From NCBI GenBank assembly GCA_963780345.1, contig CAWABU010000004.1, positions 690,628-754,627 of the forward strand: 64,000 nucleotides of DNA. Reading direction: 5' to 3'. Numbering within the stretch: position 1 is the first letter of the stretch; each line of letters begins with the position of its first letter. The translations under genes and the position numbers were made by a program. The stretch is from PALSA-693 sp963780345 (GTDB lineage: Bacteria; Actinomycetota; Acidimicrobiia; Acidimicrobiales; Palsa-688). Below the pieces are notes generated by a model. That model was not told the origin of the DNA, did no database searches, and saw only the letters and a program-made list of their open reading frames with translations. Below, one piece after another: positions 46,390 through 56,353 of this stretch.

Positions 46390-47286
46390 TCAGCCGCCGA
46401 CGACGGGCTGAGTCGCCTGGGCGGCCTGTACGAGCGGTGAGTGATCGAGGAGCATGATGCCACAGGCGGTGATCCCTGCGGCGAGGGCCAGCCCGGTCGA
46501 CATCGCTGGCGAGAGGCTGCCGAGTCGCTCGCCGAAGGCCATCACCGCGACGAGCGAGGCGACGAGCGGTTCACCGATGTCGATGAGCGGGAGGGAGACG
46601 GCGAGCGGACCTGAGCGGAATGCGGTCTGTGCCAGCCAAAGACCGAAGACCCCGATTGCGATCACCGCCCACGGCGCCAGCGTCGCAAATGCGCCGAGGC
46701 CACGATTCCCGAAGTCCCGCATGGTCAGTTTTGTGAGCACCGACATCAGGCCGAGCGAAACTCCCGCGGCAGCCCCGAAAGCACTCGTTCGTCTCACGCC
46801 ACCGCTGCGCTCACCGAGATGCAGGAGAAGCGCCACCAGAGTGGCGATCACACACACGATGAGCAGCCAGGTTGTCCACGATGCCGACGCGGCAGAGTCG
46901 GTCGGCCGGACGATGACCACGAAGGCGACGAGCCCGACCGTGACCAGCACAGCACCTGTCCACTCGCGCCGACCGAGGCGACTGCCCCCGGCGGCTGCGG
47001 CAAGGGGAAGTGCAAACAGCAGTTCGGCAACAATGAGCGGCTGAACCAGGACCACGGGTGCGACGGCGAGTGCGGTGGCTTCGAGGGCGAAGCCGACGAT
47101 CGATACCCCGAGACCGGCCAGCCAGAGCGGCTCGGCTCCGACACGGAGGAGAAGGCGGGGATCGAGCGTTCTGGTTGTCTCGGGTCGCCGGGCGCCGCGC
47201 ATCTGCGCCACGTTGGCGACCGCGAAGGATGCCGCGGCTCCGATAGACGCCGGTACGGCGACAACCAGCGCGCCACCGCTGGTCAT
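46390..47286 (-). CDS. DMT/EamA-type transporter
   Basis: 298 residues with nine to ten hydrophobic helices in the two-repeat DMT pattern (ALVVAVPASIGAAASFAVAN, GLGVSIVGFALEATALAVAPVVLVQPLIVAELLFALPLA, then GAAAGVSLGLMSVLTKLTM and PLAVSLPLIDIGEPLVASLVAVMAFGERL). The last stretch corresponds to the EamA repeat end. Drug or metabolite export is likely. It lies 64 bases behind a MarR gene on the same strand, which probably controls it. Confidence 0.85.
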   Translation of the reverse strand: MTSGGALVVAVPASIGAAASFAVANVAQMRGARRPETTRTLDPRLLLRVGAEPLWLAGLGVSIVGFALEATALAVAPVVLVQPLIVAELLFALPLAAAAGGSRLGRREWTGAVLVTVGLVAFVVIVRPTDSAASASWTTWLLIVCVIATLVALLLHLGERSGGVRRTSAFGAAAGVSLGLMSVLTKLTMRDFGNRGLGAFATLAPWAVIAIGVFGLWLAQTAFRSGPLAVSLPLIDIGEPLVASLVAVMAFGERLGSLSPAMSTGLALAAGITACGIMLLDHSPLVQAAQATQPVVGG

Positions 47287-47350
47287 GCCGGCGAGGGCGC
47301 CTTCGTCGTGAAATCCAATGACAACGCTGACCGAGCGAGCTGTTCGAGCC

Positions 47351-47863
47351 TCATCTCACCGGTGCCGATGGATCTTGATCGCCCCTGATCTGCTCGGTTC
47401 GACGTGGCTGCTGCAGGACGTTGATAAGCGATTCGAGTGTCGCGGTGGCAGCTGCCAGCGCTTGGATCTGCTCATCGGTAGTGGTGGCCAAGTCGGCGCG
47501 CAAGAGGGCCGTCAGCTGTGCGCGGAAGTCCTCGTGGGCCTGACGTCCTGCCGGTTCGAGCGAGACCAGCACCACCCGACCGTCGTCGGCCTGGCGTTTC
47601 CGCCTGACAAAGCCCATCTCCTCGAGCCGCTTGACGAGGAGCGTGGTCGTGGGCTGGGCGAGCCCCTCGCACTCGGCCAGCTCCGTGATCCGCCGGGGAC
47701 CGTCGCGAAGGGTCTTCAATACTTTGGCTTCGGTCTGGGAGAGCTCGCTGTCCACCTGCTTGGCAAGCAGTCGCGTTAGTACGGCGGCGCTCGCGAGTAG
47801 CTGAGTCGAGACGTACTCGATCTGCGCTGAGCGGTCCGTCTCTCGGTCCACCAGCGATTTCAT
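47351..47863 (-). CDS. MarR-family transcriptional regulator
   Basis: 170 residues. Winged helix: LSQTEAKVLKTLRDGPRRITELAECEGLAQPTTTLLVKRLEEMGFVRRKRQADDGRVVLVSLEPAGR, with helices for dimerisation on both sides. MarR proteins repress efflux or degradation genes and are released by small phenolic ligands. A perfect AT-rich palindrome lies seven bases ahead of its ATG, consistent with autorepression. The EamA-type exporter follows in the same direction; a broken MFS gene diverges. Confidence 0.93.
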   Translation of the reverse strand: MKSLVDRETDRSAQIEYVSTQLLASAAVLTRLLAKQVDSELSQTEAKVLKTLRDGPRRITELAECEGLAQPTTTLLVKRLEEMGFVRRKRQADDGRVVLVSLEPAGRQAHEDFRAQLTALLRADLATTTDEQIQALAAATATLESLINVLQQPRRTEQIRGDQDPSAPVR

Positions 47864-47869
47864 ATTTCT

Positions 47870-47896
47870 AGACTATATTCTAAGACAATATAGTCT
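47870..47896. promoter_or_regulatory. MarR operator candidate
   Basis: Perfect 10-bp inverted repeat AGACTATATT and its complement around a seven-base centre, strikingly AT-rich in this GC-rich DNA, immediately ahead of the marR ATG and between it and a divergent transporter remnant. Confidence 0.8.
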
Positions 47897-48029
47897 GTCA
47901 ATATTAGATCGAGACCTGGGAAGGCAGCCGCGGCGAAGTCGCGAGGCGCGCACAAAGAGTCCATCTTCGACAGCGTCAACCGAGCTCACGTTGGCCGCTG
48001 AGGTCGACAGCAAGGTGGGAGGCGTCGGG

Positions 48030-48600
48030 AGGCCAGACCGGCGCTGCCCGGCTCCTCGTGCCCACCCTGGTAACCATTGGCTCCTTGATGGCGTCGTGTC
48101 CAGCCTGGGCGCTCCGTTCATCCCGACGCTTCCCGCACCGACGGCGTGTCCTTGAGCGTGGGCGAGTGGATACTCACCATCACCCTGTTGACCGGTGCGC
48201 TCGCCACCCCGATCATGGGCCGGCTGGCCGACGGCCCCCGGCCGCGTGATGTGATCCCTTTCACGCCCGTCTGTGTCGTCGTCGGCTGCATGCTGGTCGC
48301 GGTATCGGAGAACTTCACCGAACTGCTGATCGGCCGCGGCCTCCAGGGCATTGGCTTCGGCATCCTGCCCGCCGCCATGGCCATCGCCCCGCGGCATCTG
48401 TCACCCGAAAAGGCGCGACGGGCGATCGCCACCCTGTCGGTCACGACGGCCATGGGCGTCGGTCTCGGCTACCCCATCACCGGGCTGATCGCCCAGGCCT
48501 GGGACCTTCGCGCCGCCTACTGGTTCGGTGCCATCACCGTCGGATGCTCGCTCGTGTTCGCCGTCATGGTCTTGGCGCCGCGTCTGGCCCCGCGCTCAGC
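48030..48600 (+). pseudogene. MFS transporter, frameshifted and truncated to about half
   Basis: The start HWLLDGVVSSLGAPFIPTLP is in one frame; after a frame change near 48135 the family continues as LSVGEWILTITLLTGALATP, IMGRLADGPRPRDVI, LLIGRGLQGIGFGILPAAM (motif C-like) and ATLSVTTAMGVGLGYPITGL. Homology stops near 48600 after about six helices; the frame runs on antisense into a tatA-like gene. The second half of the transporter is missing. It diverges from the MarR gene, so it was probably the original target of the operator. Confidence 0.75.
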
Positions 48601-48931
48601 CAGCTGCCTCTTGGTGCATCTGATCCTCACGGGCTTTGAGGACGGCGTCGAACTCCGCCCTGGACAGGTTGAGCGATACCGGCTCCTCGGGCGAGTTTGG
48701 ACTCCCGGCAGAGACTGACCGAAGAGCAGGAGCGGTGGCGACATCGGGTCGGGGCTGGGCGGTTTGTTGGCGTTGTGCTTCTTCTTCGGCCTCATGCTGA
48801 GCCTTACGGAACTCCTTTCCCGCGGTGCCGATATTCCGGGCGAGCTTGGGGAGCTGACTTCCACCGACCAGCACGACGAGAACGATAATGACCACGTACC
48901 CCAGATCGGGACCGAACAGGCTGGCTATCAC
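48596..48931 (-). CDS. tatA: TatA/TatE-like twin-arginine translocase subunit
   Basis: 111 residues from the GTG at 48931 (GGAG ten bases upstream; an ATG at 48949 is the alternative). Start SLFGPDLGYVVIIVLVVLVGG (membrane helix), the amphipathic hinge GGSQLPKLARNIGTAGKEFRKAQHEAEEEAQ, then an acidic tail. TatA forms the size-variable pore for folded, twin-arginine proteins. Pro in the helix start and the conserved FG pair before it fit TatA/E. The neighbouring amidase has a Tat signal. Its 3' end meets the broken MFS gene. Confidence 0.82.
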   Translation of the reverse strand: MIASLFGPDLGYVVIIVLVVLVGGSQLPKLARNIGTAGKEFRKAQHEAEEEAQRQQTAQPRPDVATAPALRSVSAGSPNSPEEPVSLNLSRAEFDAVLKAREDQMHQEAAG

Positions 48932-49324
48932 GCTCGTTACTCTCCTCATTTGATATACGGGAATTGATCGGATACACGGATGCCGGAGGCATTTGTTCAT
49001 GTCTGCCAAATCGCGCCTCCAAACTCATGGTATGGGGGCCTCCTGTGTCTCTTAGGGCCGCCGGTTCGCAAACTATGGGGATGGCCAGCATCGTCGATCA
49101 CACAGGCCATCTGGCCATGGGGCGCTCCCATCCTGAGCCGCTGCCAGGGTGTTCCTGATAGATGGCACCGCGGCGAGACACGTAGTGGACACCGGACTGG
49201 TTCAGTCTTGATATCGCTCGGACTCGACCGGCTTCCCTCTCAAGAATGCGCCGTCAGCGGAGATCATCGATGCAGTGAGGATCGGGACAATTGAGCATCG
49301 CGGGCAATTATGCCGCGCACAGGC
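48932..49324. other. Intergenic, nothing assigned
   Basis: No gene recognised. It lies between the TatA-like gene and the small gene that follows the amidase. Confidence 0.4.
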
Positions 49325-49507
49325 TCAGGGCCTGCCGGGCTGGTCGGCCGAGTGCATAATGGGGGGCAGGTCAGCTGTCGTAACGAACCCAGCGAACGCC
49401 GGAGGCTCGATGAGGTTGTAACGCGGCAGGATGATCGGGATGTCGAAGTCGCGTAGTCGGGCGTTGGTGGGGTCGACCAGGTCAGGTTCGTTTGTGGGAT
49501 CACTCAT
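49325..49507 (-). CDS. 60-residue protein coupled to the amidase gene
   Basis: The ATG shares its A with the amidase stop (TGATG), a typical re-initiation arrangement. Product: SDPTNEPDLVDPTNARLRDF, then DIPIILPRYNLIEPPAFAGFV; acidic, Pro-rich, soluble, no family recognised. It may be an assembly or regulatory partner of the exported amidase. Confidence 0.6.
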   Translation of the reverse strand: MSDPTNEPDLVDPTNARLRDFDIPIILPRYNLIEPPAFAGFVTTADLPPIMHSADQPGRP

Positions 49508-51309
49508 CACAGCTCCGTCGGGATGTCGAGGTGGTATGGGTAGCGGGCTTGGTAGTCGATTGCTATCTGAAGGATGACGGCGTCGCCGCCGAACGGCGCG
49601 GCCATATCGATGCCGACCGGGATGCCGGTGTTGGCGTCGCGGCCGACGGGGACGTTGGCGCAGGGGAAGCCGGTAGTGTTGGGCCGGCTGGACTCGATGC
49701 CGCGGAAGCTGCCGGTGAAGTCGTTGTCACGGACCGGCGGCGTCTGCACCTTCTGCGGCCACAGGCAGACCACGATCCCATTGTCGGAGAAGACCTTCGC
49801 CCACGCCTCAGAGTACTCGCGCCGTACCCGGTGCGCACCGAAGAGGTCGGCGGGCTCGATAGCCGCGGCGCGCTGCTGGAGTTGCTGTATCTGCTGGTCG
49901 ATAGTGGAGATCGAAGTGCGGAACCGGGTCTGTACTGCGCCGTAAATGGGGGCGTCTTCGTCCTGGGTGACCGCGTAGGTCTCGCCGAGCGTCCATGCGT
50001 TCTCGGCGTTCTGGTAGATGCTGTTTGCTGGGACGGCTGACCCGTTGACCGGGTCTGGATTGGTCGCGGAGAAGTACGATGAGTTGCCGAGGTTCGAGGT
50101 TGGCGGCGTGATCTGCACGATCTCGGCTCCGAGGGCGGCGAACTGCTGCACCGCGAGGCGTAGCTGAGCCAGGATGCCGGGTGCCCATTGCGACTGCGGC
50201 GGCGACGTCTCCGTCTCCACCGTTGAGCCGATCCGCAAGCCCGCCAACGGCTTGGCGCCGGGCCGTGGCGCGAGCGGGAAGCCCTCGGGGAACGTCGGCG
50301 CCTGCTGCGACCGCGCGTCGCGGGAGTCTGGCCCGGCGATGATGGCGAGCAGCATGGCGACGTCGGCCATTGCCCGGCCCATCGGGCCGCATGTGTCGAG
50401 GCTGGTGTTGGACACGGTGACGCCGTACTTCGGCACCAGGCCGTAGCTCGGCTTGATCGAGCCGACGCCGACGTTTTGCGCCGGGTTGCGCAGTGAGTTG
50501 CCGGTGTCGGACCCGGTCGCTATCACGGCGAGGCGCGACGCTATGCCTGCTGCTGAGCCACCGGAGGAGCCGCCGACGCAAAGCGTTCGGTTCCACGGGT
50601 TGGCAGTCTGTGGGCAGGTGTCGTCGTTGGTCCACGGACCGGTGTGGGTGTGCCCGAGGATCGGCATGTAGGCGTTGCGGACCCGCTCGGCGAGCACCGA
50701 GTCACCGGTCGCGACGTTGCCAGCGGCGAGCGGGCAGCCGATGGTCAGCTCTTGGCCTTCGACCGCATAGATGTCCTTGAGGGCCACCGGCACGCCGCAG
50801 CCGAACGGTACCGGCGGGCCGCCGCGGGCTGCCGCGTTGAGCGCCTTGTCGGCGGCCGTCGCGATCGACAGCGCCAGGTCGGGATAGACGCGTACGTAGC
50901 AATTGAGCTGCCCGTTGTTGCCGTAGACGGGGATATCGGGATCGCGCGACGGGACGGAAAACCTGCCGTCACCATTCAGCATTTGGATGCGGGCCAGGAA
51001 CCTGTTGGTGAGCTGGACACTTGTGATGTCGCGGGCGATCAGCAGCGCGGCCAGCTGCGTCCCGGTAAGGAACGGCAGGTCGAGGTGGTGGCGGATAGCC
51101 GCCAGCCCGGCCTGGCGCTGGGATTCGAAGTAGCTTTGGGCAGCGTTCGAGCGGCTGGCTGGAGTGGTTTTGAGAGCTGACGACGGCAGCAGCGTAGAGA
51201 CGGCGGCGCCGGCGCGGCTGGCTGGCAACAGCGTGGTCACGGCGGCACCTAAACCGGTGGCTGCCGCGGCTCCCAAGAACCGCCGGCGTGTTGCTCTTAG
51301 CTCGGTCAA
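49507..51309 (-). CDS. Amidase-signature enzyme with twin-arginine signal
   Basis: 600 residues. I use a TTG start at 51309, with GAGGGAGGG five bases upstream; it places the Tat motif RATRRRFLGAAAATGLGAA right at the N-terminus, whereas the longer frame would bury it. The amidase signature core is complete: Lys in GVPVALKDIYAVEG, the Gly/Ser-rich CVGGSSGGSAAGIASRLAVI with the cis-Ser and nucleophile Ser, and DTCGPMGRAMADVA. It hydrolyses amide bonds of small molecules or peptides outside the membrane. The TatA-like gene is 600 bases downstream. The stop overlaps the 60-residue gene. Confidence 0.92.
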   Translation of the reverse strand: MTELRATRRRFLGAAAATGLGAAVTTLLPASRAGAAVSTLLPSSALKTTPASRSNAAQSYFESQRQAGLAAIRHHLDLPFLTGTQLAALLIARDITSVQLTNRFLARIQMLNGDGRFSVPSRDPDIPVYGNNGQLNCYVRVYPDLALSIATAADKALNAAARGGPPVPFGCGVPVALKDIYAVEGQELTIGCPLAAGNVATGDSVLAERVRNAYMPILGHTHTGPWTNDDTCPQTANPWNRTLCVGGSSGGSAAGIASRLAVIATGSDTGNSLRNPAQNVGVGSIKPSYGLVPKYGVTVSNTSLDTCGPMGRAMADVAMLLAIIAGPDSRDARSQQAPTFPEGFPLAPRPGAKPLAGLRIGSTVETETSPPQSQWAPGILAQLRLAVQQFAALGAEIVQITPPTSNLGNSSYFSATNPDPVNGSAVPANSIYQNAENAWTLGETYAVTQDEDAPIYGAVQTRFRTSISTIDQQIQQLQQRAAAIEPADLFGAHRVRREYSEAWAKVFSDNGIVVCLWPQKVQTPPVRDNDFTGSFRGIESSRPNTTGFPCANVPVGRDANTGIPVGIDMAAPFGGDAVILQIAIDYQARYPYHLDIPTEL

Positions 51310-51822
51310 GTGACCCTCCCTCTTGTGGACACGCTCAAAGAATGTGCTTCGCTTGTTAAGGGCCGATGTCCATTTTCTAACGATCACGTAAACGACTACT
51401 CCGCCAAGTCGTCCTGCGCGGGATGCGACTCGAGGACAGCGACACGCGTGGCCACATCATGGCGCCGTGACAGCAGAAGTCGACGAGTTCGCCGTCGGCG
51501 CTGACGAGGGTGTGGGGTTGGCTCGAATGGCGGCCCGACTGCCGTAGTCGCCAACGATCAGGTCGGTGAGCTGGACACATTCGCCAACCAAAGTGGACTC
51601 CGCGCCCGGCGAGACCCTCGTGTACCAGTATGAGGTGATCAAGCGGGTGCTCCTCGTGCGCCCGAGCGCCCTGGTCCGAATGCCGGGCGACATGGACTGG
51701 GCGCCACGGCCGTCCGCCGGCGGCGGCGCAAATCATCCATCTTTACATCGAGGGACTCCACGATGCGCTCGAGGAAGGCTACGTAATCCCGGTGCGGACC
51801 CTAGCACCTTTCCGCTGGGCAC
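51310..51822. other. Region without an intact gene
   Basis: Protein-like scraps in plus frames (for example a stretch encoding IEGLHDALEEGYVIPV near 51750) suggest a decayed gene, not identified. Confidence 0.35.
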
Positions 51823-52203
51823 CTACCGATCGCGGTCGGGCGATGCCGGCTGGGTTGTTACCAGGTCGAACTCGTTGCCCTCCGGGTCAGCGAACGTGGT
51901 CCAGCGGGCGGCGGGCTTCTCGATGTCGCGGATGGGCGCGGCGCCGAGATCGGTCAGCCGTTTGCTCTCCAAGTCGAACTGGTCTGTAATCAGATCCAGG
52001 TGAAGGCGGTTCTTGACCGTTTTGGGCTCCGGGACCTTATGGAACGTCAGCCGCGGACCACTCGACGGGCTGGTGGGGTCGATCGCGGCGTCCTGTCCGT
52101 TGGCGCCAGGGTTTACCGGACGGCCGAGAACCTCGGACCAGAACTCGGCCTGGGAAAGCGGATCGGCGCAATCGATGCTCAGACCTAGGACGGATACGTT
52201 CAC
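51823..52203 (-). CDS. VOC-family (glyoxalase-like) protein
   Basis: 126 residues from a GTG. Glyoxalase_6-type fold: SVLGLSIDCADPLSQAEFWSEVLGR, RLTFHKVPEPKTVKNRLHLDL and the C-terminal RWTTFADPEGNEFDLV. The metal ligands of true glyoxalases are only partly present (His and Glu). Such proteins often confer resistance or act on small metabolites. It lies close behind an SDR gene on the same strand. Confidence 0.85.
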   Translation of the reverse strand: MNVSVLGLSIDCADPLSQAEFWSEVLGRPVNPGANGQDAAIDPTSPSSGPRLTFHKVPEPKTVKNRLHLDLITDQFDLESKRLTDLGAAPIRDIEKPAARWTTFADPEGNEFDLVTTQPASPDRDR

Positions 52204-52228
52204 ATTGGGCTCTCTTCTTTTGGTTGGG

Positions 52229-52972
52229 CTAGATCGCTCGGCGTCCGCCGTCGGCGACGACCGTCGTTCCAGTGATGTAGCTGGCTCGTGGAGAGACCAA
52301 GAAGGCGATCACCTCGGCGATTTCCTCCGGTTGCGAGGCTCGGTGCATGGGCGTCGTCTCGCCTTGCGCCGAGATGAACTCGGGGCCTACGGGGCTCGGG
52401 GTATAGACGGGCCCTGGGGCGATGGCGTTGACGCGCACCCCGCTGGCGCTGTACTCGACGGCCCAGGCACGGGTCATAGCCTCGAGCGACGCCTTGGTCG
52501 CGCCGTAGGCGGCGCCACCGTCCAGCCCGACTCCGCCGGCCATGCTGCTCATGCTGACGATGCTCCCGTGGCCCCGGGCGGCCATCCCTGGGGCGAGCGC
52601 CGCGACCAGGAAGAACGCCGCCCGGACATTGGTGGCGAACATCTTGTCGAAAGCCGCAGCGTCGAATTTCGCGGTCGGTGCGAAGAGCGCGATCCCCGCG
52701 TTGTTGATCAGGACGTCGATGTCGCCGATTTCGGACCCGAGCCAGCGCACGTCTGCGACGTCCGCGAGATCGGCGGCCACAAAGCTTGCCTTCCCGCCGG
52801 CAGCGGCGATGTCCCGGACCGTCTCGGCGCCCCGCGTCTCGTCACGGCCGTGAGCTATCACCTCGGCGCCGTCTCGGGCCAGCGCCAGGGCAACCGCCCG
52901 GCCGATGCCCGATGTGGCGCCCGTTATGAGCGCCCGTTGCCCTTCGAGGCGTTCGTGGGTGATCGTCGCCAT
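52229..52972 (-). CDS. Short-chain dehydrogenase/reductase
   Basis: 247 residues from the ATG at 52972 (GGAGG seven bases upstream). Classical SDR: cofactor loop ALITGATSGIGRAVALALARDGAEV, NNAG in VLINNAGIALF, active site SMSSMAGG...YGATKASLEAM (Ser-Tyr-Lys) and the C-terminal ASYITGTTVVADGG. NADP is suggested by an HGRDE stretch after strand 2. The substrate is unknown. Pairs with the VOC gene 26 bases downstream. Confidence 0.92.
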   Translation of the reverse strand: MATITHERLEGQRALITGATSGIGRAVALALARDGAEVIAHGRDETRGAETVRDIAAAGGKASFVAADLADVADVRWLGSEIGDIDVLINNAGIALFAPTAKFDAAAFDKMFATNVRAAFFLVAALAPGMAARGHGSIVSMSSMAGGVGLDGGAAYGATKASLEAMTRAWAVEYSASGVRVNAIAPGPVYTPSPVGPEFISAQGETTPMHRASQPEEIAEVIAFLVSPRASYITGTTVVADGGRRAI

Positions 52973-53214
52973 TGCCGTTCCTCCGTTTCTCATCCCTGTG
53001 AAGATTGCGACCAGCCACCGGCGAGCGCATGGCACGCATGAGTGATCTTTTTTGACGGGAGCGATGAGGCTTTCGACCGGCCGGCGTCGCGGGGTTACCG
53101 CCCGCCGCCAGCCAGAACGGCCCAGAAGATCCCGCTTGCCAGCGTCGTGGCCCGAGCCTCCGCGTACCGCGCTGACGGCGTAGCGCCGGGCTCAACCCCG
53201 GGCCTGGCAGGCCG

Positions 53215-56050
53215 GTGGCGGACTACCGTGGGGGGTCTGTGGCACTTCCACCCGCGTTCGGCCCGATGATCCGCGGCCGGGACGGGGAACTCGACGCGTT
53301 GGGCGAGCTGTTCGGTCGGGTTCGCTCCGGTTCGGGCGCGGTGCTCCTCATCGACGGAGCAGCTGGTATGGGAAAGAGCCGCGTGATCGGCGAGGGCGTC
53401 GGCATGGCGCAACGCGCGTCCGTCGCTGTCGGTGTGGGGGCCGCTGAGCCGTGGGAATCCGTGGCCGAGCTAGCGCCTCTGCTGCGGGCGCTCTTCGATG
53501 GGTCAGAACCGTTGCTCGATCGTGGCGGGCTGAGCGGACTCCACGCCGCGCCCGAGCTGCGCTACTGGCGGCTGCAAGAGCTGCAGTCGCTGCTCGAGGG
53601 CGTGGCAATGAAGAGCCCTCTAGCCATACTCCTGGACGACGTGCAGTGGGCCGACAGCGGCACCGTAGCCGCGCTGCGCACGCTGCCAGCCCGTCTTGCC
53701 TCACTTCCAATCGGATGGGTCCTTGCGATGCGCCCTGATCAGGGAGCGGGGCAGCTTCGCAGCGCCATCGAACGTCTCGCCGATGAGGGTGCGAAAAGAA
53801 TAAGTCTCCAGCCGCTCAGCCCCGCGGCCGTGGCGCAGGTGGCGAGAGACGTAATGCAGGCTGAGCCCGACGAGGCGGTCCTCCGGATGGCGGGCCAGGC
53901 CGGCGGCAACCCGTTCCTGCTGGTGGAACTGCTCGAGGGTCTGCGGCAGGAGGACCTGGTCCGAGTCGACGCCGGGCGTGCGGCCCTGATTGAGGACCGG
54001 CTTCCCGACCGGGTCAGCTCGAGTATGCGCGAGCGCCTGGCCCGCATGTCCGATTCCGTCCGTCAGGTGGCCACGGTGGCCGGGTCGCTGGGGCGGGCGT
54101 TTTCGGTCTCGGACCTGTCGACCATGCTCGGTCTTCGCCCGGCGTCGGTGCTGACCTCTGTCGAGGAGCTGATCGAGGCCGGCATCGTGAGCGAGCGCGG
54201 CGACCAGCTGTCCTTCCAGCACGATCTGATCCGCGAAGCGGTCCGTCAGGCCTGCCCACCCTCAGCCCGTCGTGCCCTCGATCGCCAGGCCGCAGCCGTG
54301 ATGCTGGCCAGGGGGGCTTTGCCGGTCGAGGTGGCGATCCAGTTGGTCGCCAGCGCCGAGCCGGGGGACGAGGTGGCGATCACCACGCTCCTGGCGGCGG
54401 CCGAGGCCCTGGCGACCACCGATCCGGGAGCGAGCGCAGACCTCAGCCGGCGGGCTCTGGAGCTGACCCCGGACAGGCACCCTCTACGGGGGGCGCTCGT
54501 CGTGCGGGCCGTGATGTCACTTCACGCAGCCGGGCGGATCGACGAGGCTAAGGCGTTCGCGGACAACAGCATGAGGGCGGTGCTCCCAGGGGCGGAAGAG
54601 GCGGAGGTGCGTCTCGGTATCGCCGGTATGTGGTTGGTGTCCCCCGACGTGCGGGTGCACGCCAGCCGCGAGGCCCTGAAACTGCCCGGTCTGCCCGAAC
54701 GTCTGCGCCTGGCCCACATGGCCAAGTTGGCCTACAACCTGGTGGCAGGGGGGCGGACAGAGGAGGCGGAGCTCCGATGGTCCGAGGCCGTCGCCGCCGG
54801 TGGGCGTCATGATTCTGTCGCCCGGTTCTCGCTGGCGCTGAGCGAGGGCGGTCTTCAACACGCCGGCGGGGACTACGCTCAAGCGGTCCAGTTGTTCGAG
54901 ATGATCCTCCGCGACGGGGTCGCGGAGGAGCACGGACTCGATGAGCTCCTGACCCGGCTATGGCGATCGATGACACTGCTCGCCCTCGATCGTGCCGAAG
55001 ACGCACTTCAGGCGATCGACGGCATAATCGCCGAGTCACTCAAGCGAGGGTTTTCTTGGTTCTTGCATGTCGCCGAGCTGACCCGGGGACAGATGCTCTT
55101 GCAGGTAGGTCGCCTGGAGGAAGCCTACGCCCTGCTCGAAGGTCGCTTCGATCCCCATGGGCCCGCGGTCACGACCTCGATGGACGCTGCGGGGTTGGCC
55201 GCGCTCGGGCGACTGGCGCTCCACAGGGGTGACGGGCGGCAGGTTCGCCAGGCAGCAGAGATCGCCAGGGCGATGCTCAACGAGACCACGCCAGGCGTTC
55301 GTCGTCACGCCGCCTGGTTCCTGAGTCTGCAAGCAGCGGCCGACGGCGATCAGCGACAGGCTCACCAGTGGCTGTGCGCCATGGGGAAGCTCGAGCGCAA
55401 AGATGTGCTCTCCAGGCTTTGGCCGGATTTGACCGATGAGCCCCACCTGGTGCGCATGGCCCTCGCCGTCAACGATCGCGAGCTGGCCGAGAGCGCGGTT
55501 ACCCGCGCCAAACACCGCTCCGACCGTAACCCCGATGTTCCATCGCTCGCTGCGACCGCGGCCCACACAGGCGGACTGCTCACCCGAGATACCGACAAGC
55601 TTTCGGAGGCCGTGAGCCTGTTCAAACGAAGCCCGCGCCCGCTTGCGCTAGCTGCCGCCTACGAGGACCTCGGCCTCGCCCAGCAACAACATGCGATCTT
55701 GAACTCGGGGATCGATGCTTTGACCGAAGCCCTTAGCCTTTTTGGGCGCGCCGGAGCGAGCCGCGGACGCGGCCCGACTCCGTAGCCGCCTGCGGGGTCT
55801 CGGGATTCGCCGTCGGGTGGTGATTGCCGAAAAGCCGGCGAAAGGGTGGGCCGCAATGACAAAGTCAGAGCTCGCTATCGCCCAGCTCGTCGCTGACGGG
55901 CTCACAAATCGCCAGGTCGCCGAACACCTCTTCCTGTCGCCCCACACCGTGAACACACACCTGCGCCAAGTGTTCGCAAAACTGGAGGTCAACTCGCGGG
56001 TTGACCTCACCAGGGTAGTTACGGAGCGAAGGGGCGAACTCGCCCAATAG
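53215..56050 (+). pseudogene. LAL-type regulator split by a frameshift (ATPase | LuxR HTH)
   Basis: The first frame (53215-55785, 856 residues) has the AAA part: Walker A LIDGAAGMGKSRV near 47-55, Walker B LAILLDDVQWADSG near 140, and a long TPR-like helical region to ALSLFGRAGA, then a stop. The expected continuation lies in the next frame: ARLRSRLRGLGIRRR and the LuxR helix-turn-helix LAIAQLVADGLTNRQVAEHLFLSPHTVNTHLRQVFAKL to 56050. One base change between 55752 and 55775 separates them. If real, a DNA-blind ATPase is made; if a sequencing slip, this is an intact 940-residue regulator. Confidence 0.85.
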
Positions 56051-56353
56051 ATCCCATCGCGGTAGCCGGACAGCTGTAACTGTGGTCAAGGCGAAATCAC
56101 CGTTGCGACAGATGGTCGGCCGGTACTCCCGACGCCACATCGCACATCCGAGCAACCCTTTCTGCCAGAGAGGAATCCGACAATCGTTCGAGACGACCTG
56201 AACCCCGCCGGGCTGTGACCGCCATGGCTCCCGCCCAGTGAACGACAGCCCGACCGATGGCGAGTTCGAAAAATATCGCACGAACGTGTGGTGACGACGA
56301 GCGTCATCGGCCACACCCTTACCACCGACGCTTGTCAATAGTTAGGAGGAAAG
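56051..56353. other. Leader region of the acidic repeat protein
   Basis: No gene recognised. AGGAGG is at its right end. Confidence 0.4.

Noticed and set aside
53080..53105. GGGGTTAC at 53087, a possible ninth GTAACCC element
   Set aside because: After the six-base gap the minus-strand sequence reads GCCGGCC, with no TATC half, and no minus-strand gene start follows suitably.
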